A stretch of DNA of 64,000 nucleotides, from contig NZ_KB849765.1 in NCBI RefSeq assembly GCF_000369005.1, forward strand, positions 1,229,295 to 1,293,294, given 5' to 3'. Both the position numbers and the translations under genes were made by a program. Shown here one piece after another: positions 25,364 to 34,752 of this stretch. Under the pieces are notes generated by a model. The model saw only the letters and a list, made by a program, of their open reading frames with translations. It made no database searches and had not been told where the DNA came from. The stretch is from Acinetobacter beijerinckii CIP 110307 (GTDB lineage: Bacteria; Pseudomonadota; Gammaproteobacteria; Pseudomonadales; Moraxellaceae). Position 1 is the stretch's first letter; each line of letters starts with the position of its first letter.

Positions 25364-26425
25364 CTATTGGCTCTGAGGTAATCCAGCTCGAATCGCTTCT
25401 GAAAAAGCTTCACTGCTTTGATTCGGTTGTTTTTGATATTGCTCAGCACGAGGATTGATGTGGGCTAAACCATACCACTCTTTCATGGTATGGTTTTGAT
25501 TAAGAGCTTTTAAATCATATAGATAGTTGGGTAAATATCCCGAAGCCAATAGGCGATAGTCTTTAGGTAAGCGTTGTGGGTTAATCGCCTGTACCATATC
25601 AAACACTAGCGTAGTGCAGTTACTGGTCAGTGTGTTGTACCATTTTGCCTCAGTGCGTAATTCGTCAGTTTTATGCAGGTATTCAATAAAAAGCGCTTTT
25701 CGTTCAGCTTCTGGCATTTTAATTGGGAATAAATAAACTTGTTCATGACGAATATTGCTGCGTGTATACACAATATCTTTTTCATCAGAAGCAATAAGGC
25801 TGAGTTCATATTTACGAAAAAAACCGCCGATTGCTGAAAATTCTTCGTCATTTTCTTTGCGAATTTCAATCGAGAAAACAAGTGGTTTTTGATCAGAGAA
25901 ATCAAAACTTAATAGGGTGTGGGCAATTTGTGGTCCCATCCAATAAGAGGCAATGACATTGATCCCCGTAATTTTATTGAGATCAAATGTACGATCCTCC
26001 CAATGAACATCGTAAGTTCCATCAGGGTGCCAGTTAAAATTGCGCACATTATGTATGCGAACGATATTATCTTTTTTCTCATAACTAAATTGTTTGGCAA
26101 CTTCAGGATCCCAGTCCCGATCTTGTCGTGCATCTAGGGAAAAATACCAAATTAATGAGCAAGCAAATGCCGCACAATAGATCAGAATATCAGCACGTCG
26201 ACTAAAAATATGTCCACTCACGTACACGCCGATTAAGCTTAAAGCAAACAAGCACCACAGAATAATGACAATGCGAGTAAAGAGCGTGCCTAGTGGTTGT
26301 TGAATCCACAAAGCTAAACATAGCCAAATACTTGAAACAACAATGAAGAACGTAAACAGGCTATGCAGAACACCAATCCCTAAAGCGATAAAAAACTCTC
26401 GTGATCCAATATTATGCATAGCCAT
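25364..26425 (-). CDS. DUF4105 domain membrane protein
   Basis: A protein of about 353 residues with three N-terminal helices (FFIALGIGVLHSLFTFFIVV, TRIVIILWCLFALSLIGV, ADILIYCAAFACSLIWYF) and a periplasmic DUF4105 domain containing YNTLTSNCTTLVFDMV, a conserved Asn-Cys-Thr-Thr that resembles a thiol catalytic centre. Function unknown. The frame reaches a TTG at 26464 inside folA; ATG 26425 is preferred (GGAT upstream, 13 bp after the folA stop). Probably last gene of a thyA-folA operon. Confidence 0.82.
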   Translation of the reverse strand: MAMHNIGSREFFIALGIGVLHSLFTFFIVVSSIWLCLALWIQQPLGTLFTRIVIILWCLFALSLIGVYVSGHIFSRRADILIYCAAFACSLIWYFSLDARQDRDWDPEVAKQFSYEKKDNIVRIHNVRNFNWHPDGTYDVHWEDRTFDLNKITGINVIASYWMGPQIAHTLLSFDFSDQKPLVFSIEIRKENDEEFSAIGGFFRKYELSLIASDEKDIVYTRSNIRHEQVYLFPIKMPEAERKALFIEYLHKTDELRTEAKWYNTLTSNCTTLVFDMVQAINPQRLPKDYRLLASGYLPNYLYDLKALNQNHTMKEWYGLAHINPRAEQYQKQPNQSSEAFSEAIRAGLPQSQ

Positions 26426-26438
26426 CTGCGATCCATTT

Positions 26439-26948
26439 TTATTTTTGGTAGGTCGCAAACTCAAAAGCTATATTTGATTTCTCATCATGCTGTTGCTCTG
26501 AGTTTACTTTTTTAAATTCCGCGGGAATTTTTGGATAATGTGCATCACCTTGTACATCGAGATCAACATGGGTCAGTTCAAGACGATCTGCGATATTCAG
26601 CGTTTGAGTAAAAATCTCTCCACCACCAATAATAAATAAAGATGCTTTTTCAGAGTGTTGTACGTCTGTAAGTGCATTATCCAAAGCATCTTCAATCGTG
26701 TGAGCAACTTTTACACCTTCAAATTGCCAAGATGGGTCACGAGTAATGACCCAATTCACACGATTAGGAAGTGTGCGCCCCATTGATTCGAGTGTTTTGC
26801 GTCCCATAATAACCACCCCACCTTGGGTGATTGCTTTGAAATGCTTTAAATCAGCAGAGATATGCCACGGTAATGCATTACCTTTACCAATACAGTTGTT
26901 TTTATCCATTGCTACGACGTGAACAACTTCTACACCTTGCCATGCCAT
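26439..26948 (-). CDS. folA: Dihydrofolate reductase
   Basis: The 169-residue enzyme regenerates tetrahydrofolate and is the target of trimethoprim. Visible blocks: VVAMDKNNCIGKGNALPWHISADLKHFK, GVVIMGRKTLESMGRTLPNR and LFIIGGGEIFTQTL. It starts 18 bp after thyA; the coupling fits the pathway, since ThyA makes dihydrofolate and FolA recycles it. Confidence 0.97.
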   Translation of the reverse strand: MAWQGVEVVHVVAMDKNNCIGKGNALPWHISADLKHFKAITQGGVVIMGRKTLESMGRTLPNRVNWVITRDPSWQFEGVKVAHTIEDALDNALTDVQHSEKASLFIIGGGEIFTQTLNIADRLELTHVDLDVQGDAHYPKIPAEFKKVNSEQQHDEKSNIAFEFATYQK

Positions 26949-26966
26949 TTTATTATTTCTCTCAGG

Positions 26967-27809
26967 TTAAACTGCTACAGGGGCTTTGATTGCTGGATGT
27001 GACTCATAACCTACGATTTCAATATCTTCAAATTTAAAATCAAAGATGTCTTTAATCTCTGGATTCAGTTTTAACTCACATAAAGATAATGGTTCACGGC
27101 TGAGTTGTAATTTTGCTTGCTCAAAATGGTTGGCATATAAATGGGTATCACCACCAGTCCAAACAAAATCACCTACGCCTAAACCACATACTTGGGCAAT
27201 CATATGTGTAAGTAGGGCATAGCTTGCAATATTAAAAGGTACGCCTAGAAATACATCAGCACTGCGCTGATAAAGCTGGCAAGACAATTTATTATCTTGA
27301 ACAAAAAATTGGAATAATGTGTGGCAAGGCGGTAATGCAACTTTACCTGCTTCGTTTGGATTCCAGCCAGAGACAATCAAACGACGTGAGTTTGGATTAG
27401 TTTTGATTTCGTTGACTAACCATTGAATCTGGTCAAAACCATTTTGCTGATAAACACCATCTTCATTTTGAGTCGCGCCAAAGTTACGCCATTGGTGACC
27501 ATAGACAGGACCAAGTTCACCTTCTGGACGACCAAAACGAGCGGTTTGTTCTGCTGTTGCCCATTCATCCCAAATAGAAACTTTATTATCTTTTAGATAT
27601 TGAACGTTGGTATCGCCTTTGAGGAACCAAAGTAGCTCAATCACAATCGAACGAAAGTGTACTTTCTTGGTAGTCAATAGGGGGAAACCTTGAGCCAGAT
27701 CAAAGCGCATTTGATGACCAAATACTGAACGTGTACCTGTGCCAGTGCGGTCGCCTTTGTCGCCGCCATTGTCAAGGATATGTTGTAAAAGGTCTAAATA
27801 GGTACGCAT
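26967..27809 (-). CDS. thyA: Thymidylate synthase
   Basis: The 280-residue enzyme methylates dUMP to dTMP with methylene-THF. The active site is [12 protein letters not shown], with [19 protein letters not shown] and HLYANHFEQ. Slightly longer than E. coli ThyA (264) owing to an insert after about residue 90. First gene of thyA-folA-DUF4105. Confidence 0.97.
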   Translation of the reverse strand: MRTYLDLLQHILDNGGDKGDRTGTGTRSVFGHQMRFDLAQGFPLLTTKKVHFRSIVIELLWFLKGDTNVQYLKDNKVSIWDEWATAEQTARFGRPEGELGPVYGHQWRNFGATQNEDGVYQQNGFDQIQWLVNEIKTNPNSRRLIVSGWNPNEAGKVALPPCHTLFQFFVQDNKLSCQLYQRSADVFLGVPFNIASYALLTHMIAQVCGLGVGDFVWTGGDTHLYANHFEQAKLQLSREPLSLCELKLNPEIKDIFDFKFEDIEIVGYESHPAIKAPVAV

Positions 27810-27922
27810 AACTGTCTCTAAAATCGTTTATGAACTTGCAGGCTGAACGAGTTAATCAGTTCGATTTGCTCAATAGGGAATGATACTTGATTATTCCCGC
27901 TTATAATATTTCTATTCTTTAA

Positions 27923-27958
27923 AAATACAAAAAGCGCTTTAAAGCGCTTTTTGTATTT
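27923..27958. terminator. Perfect 36-bp palindrome, terminator of xpt
   Basis: Bases 27923-27940 are exactly complementary to 27941-27958 (core AAAGCGCTTT twice), with no unpaired centre. Eight bases after the xpt stop on the minus strand, with T-rich ends. See the finding on a similar 36-bp palindrome at 33845-33880. Confidence 0.9.
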
Positions 27959-27966
27959 AGGAATTA

Positions 27967-28569
<603 letters not shown>

Positions 28570-28630
28570 TCAAGCAAAGGCATATTTTAAAAAGCATCTA
28601 AAAAAATGCAAGCTAAAATTGACCAGATGG

Positions 28631-29344
28631 TTAGTTGGTTTTACCGGTATAGCCTGTTAATAATAAGCCATAAGATGATTTTCCATCATTATGTGCCATT
28701 TTGACTGGCAAGTAATCAAGTTGAGGTGCTAACCAAAATACGGTGTTACGTTCAGCTTTATCATGTTGCATAACCACTTTGATTGTATTGAATGTTCCAT
28801 AATTGGTTTTAATTGTTTCTGTGCCTTGTTTGACAAAGCGACGATCATCTAATGCCTTTGCATCAGCAATCAAATATTTGGTTTTAAGCGAATTACTTTT
28901 TAAATCTTCACGAATTTGTAGTTCAGCATTTAACTCATCCAATGCACCTGCTTGCCATGCAAATGATCGAGCCTTATCATCTTTTTTAGTATTAATTACT
29001 TTCGCGCTTGGATTGAAGTTAATATTCATGGTGTTGTTGTGGATTAAAATTTTGCTACTGCGGCTAAATTTCTGTGAAGTGATTTTGTTATCTACAAAAC
29101 TAAATTGGCTTGTTTCAGATGCAGAGGCAATACCACCCGCTTTTGCAACAAATTTATAAGTCCAATTGTTTCCCTGTTGAGATAGGGTGCGTGTTGCTGA
29201 ACCGAGGTTCTTGTTATTGTAGCTGAATTGATAACTTGCTTGAAATGGGGCCATCGCTAATGCATGACTAGATAGGCTTGCCGCTAAAATAGCAGCAGAA
29301 CTCACGGTAGCGATACTAAGCACTTTCGATAATTTCTTTGTCAT
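28631..29344 (-). CDS. Exported DUF3108 protein
   Basis: The 237-residue protein has a signal peptide (MTKKLSKVLSIATVSSAAILAASLSSHALA) and a beta-rich DUF3108 domain (FQASYQFSYNNKNLGSATRTL, FWLAPQLDYLPVKMAHNDG). Such proteins are periplasmic or outer-membrane associated and of unknown function. Monocistronic. Confidence 0.85.
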   Translation of the reverse strand: MTKKLSKVLSIATVSSAAILAASLSSHALAMAPFQASYQFSYNNKNLGSATRTLSQQGNNWTYKFVAKAGGIASASETSQFSFVDNKITSQKFSRSSKILIHNNTMNINFNPSAKVINTKKDDKARSFAWQAGALDELNAELQIREDLKSNSLKTKYLIADAKALDDRRFVKQGTETIKTNYGTFNTIKVVMQHDKAERNTVFWLAPQLDYLPVKMAHNDGKSSYGLLLTGYTGKTN

Positions 29345-29497
29345 AACACTATATCCTTTGAATGATTTATATCAATGAATCACTCATTTATCATTACGAT
29401 TTACGGCTATTATGCCTGTAGATTATGAAGAAAAGATCAGGTTTTTTACGTGGCAGTTGTTAATTTTTCGTATAAATCATGCAGATGTGTAACCTTG

Positions 29498-29533
29498 AAA
29501 GTGATATGACTTGATAATTATGCATATCACTTT
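29498..29533. terminator. Hairpin downstream of the unknown gene at 29548
   Basis: An 11-bp stem (AAAGTGATATG, 29498-29508, with CATATCACTTT, 29523-29533) with a 14-base loop lies 15 bp past the minus-strand gene end. The T run is poor, so the call is tentative. Confidence 0.5.
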
Positions 29534-29547
29534 TCAGCTAGATAGGT

Positions 29548-30237
29548 TTACCTTTTACTTCTTTCTTTTTGCTCGATCGGAGTGACAATTGTGTCATCTA
29601 ATAGATCTTCATCATAATCATAATCATCATCGCTAGATGCTGATAACATTGCCGCTAAATTGACATTACCCCAAACGATTAATTCAGCAGGGCGAACTCT
29701 GGCACGATTGACATGTACTTTACTTAATGTGTCAATAATGCTCTGTTTTTTTCCAAGCCAACGATTTAAATCGAGATACAGTAATTCATCTTGAACTTTA
29801 ACTACTTCAAAGTGTTCTAAGATTTTCCCAAGAGGGTCTTCTTCACGGAATTTTTGATAGTACCAAATAGCGAGATAAAAGCCCCATTTCTGAAAAATAT
29901 TTTTAAATGTTGCCTCAATGACTTGGGTATTACTAATTTGTTCAAAAACCATGAGTTGCACATTTTGATTCATTTCCATCTGAATCAATTTTAGATCAAC
30001 CGAAAGCGTTGTATGCAAACCTTTAACATCTAAGGTTGTGTACAAACGTAGCCACCCATCATAAAGATCTGCATGTAAATCTTGCATGATTTCTACATTT
30101 TCAGTGACGTAACGCTCCATTGTCGCGTTCACAAATACTTGTGAAAGTGAAAACTCTCTTTCTTCTTCGATGAAATCTTCGGCTTTTTGGTAAACTTTAC
30201 GTAGACGTTTAACCACAGATGAAATTAGCGTTTGCAT
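29548..30237 (-). CDS. Conserved hypothetical cytoplasmic protein with acidic tail
   Basis: The 229-residue protein has a basic N-terminus (VVKRLRKVYQKAEDF), a mixed alpha/beta middle and an Asp-rich tail (ASSDDDYDYDEDLLDD, about 200-215). No signal peptide, membrane helix or known domain is seen. Single gene. Confidence 0.75.
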   Translation of the reverse strand: MQTLISSVVKRLRKVYQKAEDFIEEEREFSLSQVFVNATMERYVTENVEIMQDLHADLYDGWLRLYTTLDVKGLHTTLSVDLKLIQMEMNQNVQLMVFEQISNTQVIEATFKNIFQKWGFYLAIWYYQKFREEDPLGKILEHFEVVKVQDELLYLDLNRWLGKKQSIIDTLSKVHVNRARVRPAELIVWGNVNLAAMLSASSDDDYDYDEDLLDDTIVTPIEQKERSKR

Positions 30238-30352
30238 AAAAGCTGTTCCAGAAAGTGAAATGATCTAAAGCGGGCATTAAAGCTATAAAAACCCAAATGC
30301 AATGTCACAATCTTTGTATTAACTAAAAATAAAATAAATTTCTGACTTGCAG

Positions 30353-30378
30353 TGTAGCAAAATTAATTGCTACATTTT
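30353..30378 (+). terminator. Terminator-like hairpin in the leader of the TonB-family gene
   Basis: TGTAGCAA (30353-30360) pairs with TTGCTACA (30367-30374) around AATTAA and is followed by TTTT. It lies 130 bp before the 30508 start in a 270-bp region with no other gene. It could end a short RNA or act as attenuator. Confidence 0.4.
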
Positions 30379-30507
30379 CATAAAATGATGGTATGGAAAC
30401 ACTGTAACTATAAGTGGATCACATTTTTGTAATTTTTTGAATATTGGTTCTATTTTTTATACGGTGTTACCGTCGGGGATGAGGCATTTTTTGTCGCTTT
30501 AATAGCT

Positions 30508-31395
30508 ATGCTAAAGAAAATAAATTTTCGTTCTCACCTGTTACAGTATTGGTGGCAAGATCCAATTTTTGTCGGAGCAGTTGTCTTCGCAATATTCATG
30601 CATCTTGTAATACTTACCATCCAATTTGCAATGCCATCACCTTCAGATACCTCAACCAAAGAAATCGCAGTAACGGTTCGGACTAGTTCTGATAAAGTTA
30701 AAGATGCAGATTTCTTGGCGCAGGCTGATCAAAAAGGTTCTGGTGAGTTCCGTGAAGCACATCGCATGTCTAGTGATATGCCTTCACCTATGCAAGCAGA
30801 TGCTACGACCGGCGAAGCTGAACTTGAAAGTTTAGAAAAGATTCAACAGAAAAGAGAATTAAAGTTTGAAGAAAAGGTCTTGATGACCGTTTTAAGTTGG
30901 CAAAAACAAGCTGAACAAAGTGAGCGTAAAAAGTCGTTAGATGAATTACAAAGTCAATTTCAAGCGAAAGCGGCAATGGTTGCGAGTTTAGAGGCGCAGT
31001 ATTTACAACGACAACAAAATTTTAGTCGTAAACAGCGCATTAAAACAGTAGACGGCATTCAAGCTAAACAAGATGCATCTGCTGCATATTTGGATAAATT
31101 CCGTCAAAAAGTTGAGTTGTATGGAAATCGTTATTATCCGAATGAAGCCAAGCAACAACGCTTGAGCGGCGAGGTTCGTTTAATGGTGATTCTAAATGCT
31201 CAAGGTGGGATTCGTGCAATCCGTTTAATTGAAAGTTCTGGGCATAGCATTTTGGATGAGGCTGCGAAAGCATCGGTTCGTCGCGGTGCGCCATTTGGAA
31301 CATTTGATGCCACTATGAAAAAAGATATTTCAGAATTACGCATTATTCGGACATGGCGCTTTGATCCAGTAGATGCAGAATTTGAAGTGCATTAA
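30508..31395 (+). CDS. TonB-family protein (second energy transducer)
   Basis: The 295-residue protein has one N-terminal helix (DPIFVGAVVFAIFMHLVILTIQF, about 18-40), a charged coiled-coil spacer rich in Glu/Lys/Gln (~100-185) in place of the usual Pro-Lys spacer, and a TonB C-terminal domain (EVRLMVILNAQGGIRAIRLI, SSGHSILDEAAKASVRRGAPFG). It differs from the TonB at 22266-23015 in spacer chemistry. It precedes a siderophore receptor by 279 bp, so it may serve it. No exbB/exbD pair is adjacent. Confidence 0.85.
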   Translation: MLKKINFRSHLLQYWWQDPIFVGAVVFAIFMHLVILTIQFAMPSPSDTSTKEIAVTVRTSSDKVKDADFLAQADQKGSGEFREAHRMSSDMPSPMQADATTGEAELESLEKIQQKRELKFEEKVLMTVLSWQKQAEQSERKKSLDELQSQFQAKAAMVASLEAQYLQRQQNFSRKQRIKTVDGIQAKQDASAAYLDKFRQKVELYGNRYYPNEAKQQRLSGEVRLMVILNAQGGIRAIRLIESSGHSILDEAAKASVRRGAPFGTFDATMKKDISELRIIRTWRFDPVDAEFEVH

Positions 31396-31539
31396 TACAG
31401 TGTGCTTCATAATCCAAGAAAATTAAAAATAATTTAAAAAATATTAAAAAACAATTATTTGATTTTTGTTTTATGGAGATTATTAATTTTAAATAAAGAA
31501 AACAATAGATTAAATTAACTCAACAAAACTTGAATTGCT

Positions 31540-31558
31540 AATAAAAACGATTATCATT
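31540..31558. promoter_or_regulatory. Fur-box-like site upstream of the siderophore receptor
   Basis: AATAAAAACGATTATCATT matches 15 of 18 informative positions of AATGATAATNATTATCATT by hand count, with a perfect right half. It lies about 120 bp before the receptor start. Confidence 0.7.
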
Positions 31559-31674
31559 TGCTATATCTTTTTTATTAAATCTCCTTTTGGAAATCAATGC
31601 ACCCTTCTTAAAATTTTTCGGGGGAATGAGGTGCATGTTTTCAAAGCCGCCCCCTTGCAATAAGGACATATTTC

Positions 31675-33837
31675 ATGCATCAAAATCCATCTTTAAATGT
31701 ATTTAAAGCACACCCGCTTGTATTGGCAATGGCTGCCATCTTATTACCTTCATTGGCTTTTGCAGAAGGTGATAACAGTAATGAAAATGCAAAATTACCG
31801 ACGATTGTAGTAAAAGCTGAAAGTGTAAAATCCACTGATTCTTATACAGCAGAAACAGCTTCTACCGCTTTACCTTTAAATCTTGCATTAAAAGAAATTC
31901 CTCAATCTGTCTCTGTAGTTACACAGCAACGAATACAAGATCAAGGATTAACGACATTAGTTGAGGTTGCTGAAAACGTAACGGGATTGACTGTAAATCG
32001 TTATGAAACGAATCGTGGTGGATTGTATTCACGCGGCTTTGTTATTGATAATTATATTATTGATGGAATTCCAACATCTTATACTTTACCGTGGTCTTCT
32101 GGAGAAATTTTCGCAAGTACAGCAATTTATGATCATATTGATATTGTACGAGGTGCAACAGGTCTAACAACAGGAACAGGAAATCCTTCTGCAGCAATCA
32201 ATATGGTTCGTAAGCGTGCGATAAGCAAAGTGCCTGCCGCTAATATTGAGGTTAGCGGAGGAAGTTGGAACAATTATCGTGTGATGGGCGATATTGCGAA
32301 TAGTTTAAATGAGTCTGGTTCTTTACGTGGACGGGCTGTGGCGCAATATGAACAAGGCGATAGTTTTACGGATTTGTTGAGTAAAGAGCGTTTGACCGTA
32401 ATGCTCACGGCTGAGGCTGATTTAACCGACTCAACATTAGTGTCAACAGGTGTGAGCTATCAAGAAGATGATCCGCGTGGTCCGATGTGGGGTGGTTTAC
32501 CAGTTTTCTTTAGTGATGGTACACGGACAAATCTTAAAAAAGGTACAACAACAACTCAAGATTGGACACGCTGGAATGTTAAATATACCAATTGGTTTAC
32601 TGATTTAACGCACAAGATTAACGAGGACTGGAATGTCAAATTGTCTTATGCACATGGCAAAAGAGAGGCAGATTCAAAACTATTTTATGTTTCTGGAAAT
32701 CCTGATAAAACAACAGGCTTAGGGCTATCTGGTTTTGCTGGTTCATATAAAGTGAATGTTGATCAAGATAATGCTACGTTACAATTAGATGGTAAGTTCA
32801 ATTTGTTTGGTCGAAATCATAAAGTTGTCGCAGGATATCAATACTCAAATCAAGATTTCGAGGCTTTGGGGCGATCTGGTACAACGCAAACACCTGGAAG
32901 CATTTATGATTGGAATACTTCTCTGCCAGAGCCTGTATGGAGTAACTGGAGTCCTTCGGAAAGTTATAAAGTTAAACAAAATGCAATTTTTGCAGCTACA
33001 CAGTTTTCTTTACTTGATCCACTGAAGTTAATTGTTGGTGGTCGAGTAACTGATTATGAAAAGGATTTAGGTTCAACAGCCCCTAAGATTAAATATGAAC
33101 ATGAATTTATTCCTTATGCAGGATTGGTGTATGACATCAATTCCAATTATTCTACATATGTAAGCTATACCAGTATTTTTCAGCCACAGGATGCAAGAGA
33201 TTTTAATAACAACTATTTAGATCCAATTGAAGGAAATAGTACAGAAATTGGTTTTAAATCATCTTGGTTTGATAATCGCTTAAATGGATCTTTAGCACTT
33301 TTTAATATTAAACAAGATAATCTTGCACAAGAAGCTGGTTTGATAGATCGAAATGGAACGAAAGAGGTTTATTATAGAGCTGCGAAAGGTGCTGAAAGCC
33401 AAGGTTTTGAACTTGAAGTCGCTGGTCAGATCACGCCAAATTGGAATATTACTGCGGGTTATAGCCAATATAAAGCAACAGATGCCAATGATGTTGATAT
33501 CAATACTCAACTTCCTCGTAAATCGATTCAGACATATACAACCTATCAGCTTCCAGGTCATTGGGATGCCGTGAGTATTGGTGGTGGAGTAAATTGGCAA
33601 AGCGACACTTATGTACTCGCAAGCAATGCACCATTGGGGGCAAATCCTAAAATTGAGCAAGGTTCTTATGCTTTGGTTAATTTAATGGCAAAATATAAAA
33701 TTAATAAAGACTTCTCAGCTCAATTAAACATCAATAATGTATTTGATGAGGGATATTACGGTGTATTCCCTGCATATGGACAGATCACTCAAGGCACGCC
33801 ACGTAATGCAACATTAACTCTACGTTATCAATTCTAA
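31675..33837 (+). CDS. fhuE: TonB-dependent siderophore receptor, FhuE-like
   Basis: The 720-residue outer-membrane receptor has a signal peptide (cleavage after LAFA, about residue 30), a TonB box region (KLPTIVVKAES), a plug domain (EIPQSVSVVTQQRIQDQGL, YSRGFVIDNYIIDGIPT, IVRGATGLTTGTGNPSAAIN) and a 22-strand barrel ending in LTLRYQF. The plug closely resembles E. coli FhuE, a hydroxamate (coprogen, rhodotorulic acid) receptor; pyoverdine receptors are similar, so the ligand is uncertain. AAGGA lies eight bases before ATG. Fur-box-like site upstream, perfect palindrome terminator downstream. Confidence 0.9.
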   Translation: MHQNPSLNVFKAHPLVLAMAAILLPSLAFAEGDNSNENAKLPTIVVKAESVKSTDSYTAETASTALPLNLALKEIPQSVSVVTQQRIQDQGLTTLVEVAENVTGLTVNRYETNRGGLYSRGFVIDNYIIDGIPTSYTLPWSSGEIFASTAIYDHIDIVRGATGLTTGTGNPSAAINMVRKRAISKVPAANIEVSGGSWNNYRVMGDIANSLNESGSLRGRAVAQYEQGDSFTDLLSKERLTVMLTAEADLTDSTLVSTGVSYQEDDPRGPMWGGLPVFFSDGTRTNLKKGTTTTQDWTRWNVKYTNWFTDLTHKINEDWNVKLSYAHGKREADSKLFYVSGNPDKTTGLGLSGFAGSYKVNVDQDNATLQLDGKFNLFGRNHKVVAGYQYSNQDFEALGRSGTTQTPGSIYDWNTSLPEPVWSNWSPSESYKVKQNAIFAATQFSLLDPLKLIVGGRVTDYEKDLGSTAPKIKYEHEFIPYAGLVYDINSNYSTYVSYTSIFQPQDARDFNNNYLDPIEGNSTEIGFKSSWFDNRLNGSLALFNIKQDNLAQEAGLIDRNGTKEVYYRAAKGAESQGFELEVAGQITPNWNITAGYSQYKATDANDVDINTQLPRKSIQTYTTYQLPGHWDAVSIGGGVNWQSDTYVLASNAPLGANPKIEQGSYALVNLMAKYKINKDFSAQLNINNVFDEGYYGVFPAYGQITQGTPRNATLTLRYQF

Positions 33838-33844
33838 AAATGGG

Positions 33845-33880
33845 AAATAGAAAACGGCTGAATTCAGCCGTTTTCTATTT
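33845..33880. terminator. Perfect 36-bp palindrome, terminator of the receptor gene
   Basis: Bases 33845-33862 are exactly complementary to 33863-33880 (core ACGGCTGAATTCAGCCGT). It starts eight bases after the stop and ends in T-rich sequence. Confidence 0.9.
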
Positions 33881-33884
33881 AAGG

Positions 33885-33910
33885 TGTGGATAAGTTTGCA
33901 CTTATTCACA
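33885..33910. repeat. Inverted pair of DnaA-box-like 9-mers (second copy)
   Basis: TGTGGATAA (33885-33893) faces TTATTCACA (33902-33910). The 11-base arms TGTGGATAAGT/ACTTATTCACA have one mismatch and a TTGC loop. It resembles 11059-11083 in sequence and layout. Confidence 0.6.
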
Positions 33911-34205
33911 TGTTATTTTGACTCGAATAAGCACGTTCAACTGTGCAGATTTCCACACTGAAATCTTGATACCATTTTTCTTTACCTAAACGCTGAGCGG
34001 CTAAGTGCTCAGCATCTTGCTGCCAAAGCTTAATATCTTCAAGGCTATGCCAATAAGACAGAGCAATTTCAAAACCATTTTCACTACATGCTTCAAACTT
34101 AATACAGTTAAATTGGCTCAACGCTTTATTTCTCAGATTTTGCGCAATTTCTGAATAAGTTGCATCGAGTTGCTTGATTGTGGCTTTAAAAATAACAATA
34201 TACAT
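33906..34205 (-). CDS. Antibiotic biosynthesis monooxygenase (ABM) domain protein
   Basis: A 99-residue small ferredoxin-fold protein (MYIVIFKATIKQLDATYSE, FEIALSYWHSLEDIKLWQQDAEHLAAQRLGKEKWYQDFSVEICTV split by short turns). ABM family members are small monooxygenases or heme/quinone-related proteins; the activity here is unknown. It follows ybeY by 11 bp and is probably the last gene of the miaB-phoH-ybeY transcript. Confidence 0.82.
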   Translation of the reverse strand: MYIVIFKATIKQLDATYSEIAQNLRNKALSQFNCIKFEACSENGFEIALSYWHSLEDIKLWQQDAEHLAAQRLGKEKWYQDFSVEICTVERAYSSQNNM

Positions 34206-34216
34206 AAGGTTTAAGT

Positions 34217-34702
34217 TTAACTTTCATCAGCTTGATAAGGATTGGCGATACCCAGTTTTTTTAGAATCTCAATTTCCAAAGCCTCCATTTCTTCAGCTTC
34301 GACTTCATTCGTTTCATGGTCGTAACCAAGCAAATGTAGAACGCCGTGAACCAGTAAATGGGTGAAATGATCGTTTGGTATCTTTTGTTGTTCTTCCGCT
34401 TCTTGTAAAACGACAGGAATACAAATCACCAAGTCTCCTAGAGGCTCTGCATCGAGTAAGCTGAGCATTTCTTCAGGAATATCACTCGGAAAAGACAATA
34501 CATTGGTGGGTTTGTCTTTCTCGCGGTATTGCAAATTCAGTTCATTGCTTTCTGCAATATCAACGCATGCAATACCAATTTCACAATCGAAGTCAAAACC
34601 GACATGACGTAGTGCAGTTTCGATATTTTTTTTGATTTGACCACGTTTAAGTGGTAATTCAGCAGCTTGAAAGTCTTGTTGAAGACTTAAATTGATTTTC
34701 AA
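34217..34702 (-). CDS. ybeY: Endoribonuclease YbeY, rRNA maturation factor
   Basis: The 161-residue zinc metalloprotein acts in 16S 3'-end maturation and ribosome quality control. The metal site is [11 protein letters not shown] (His-x3-His-x5-His) after NVLSFPSD. The start is TTG (complement of 34700-34702) with AAGGA six bases upstream; the family normally begins at this point. Same operon as phoH and miaB. Confidence 0.96.
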   Translation of the reverse strand: MKINLSLQQDFQAAELPLKRGQIKKNIETALRHVGFDFDCEIGIACVDIAESNELNLQYREKDKPTNVLSFPSDIPEEMLSLLDAEPLGDLVICIPVVLQEAEEQQKIPNDHFTHLLVHGVLHLLGYDHETNEVEAEEMEALEIEILKKLGIANPYQADES

Positions 34703-34720
34703 AATAGATCCTTAAAATCA

Positions 34721-34740
34721 TCCCCCTTATAAAAGGGGGA
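34721..34740. repeat. GC-rich hairpin between phoH and ybeY
   Basis: TCCCCCTT (34721-34728) pairs perfectly with AAGGGGGA (34733-34740) around ATAA, in a 50-bp intergenic gap inside an operon. No good T run follows on the minus strand, so it is more likely an RNA processing or stability element, or a small dispersed repeat, than a terminator. Confidence 0.6.
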
Positions 34741-34752
34741 TTGGAAGTTACT

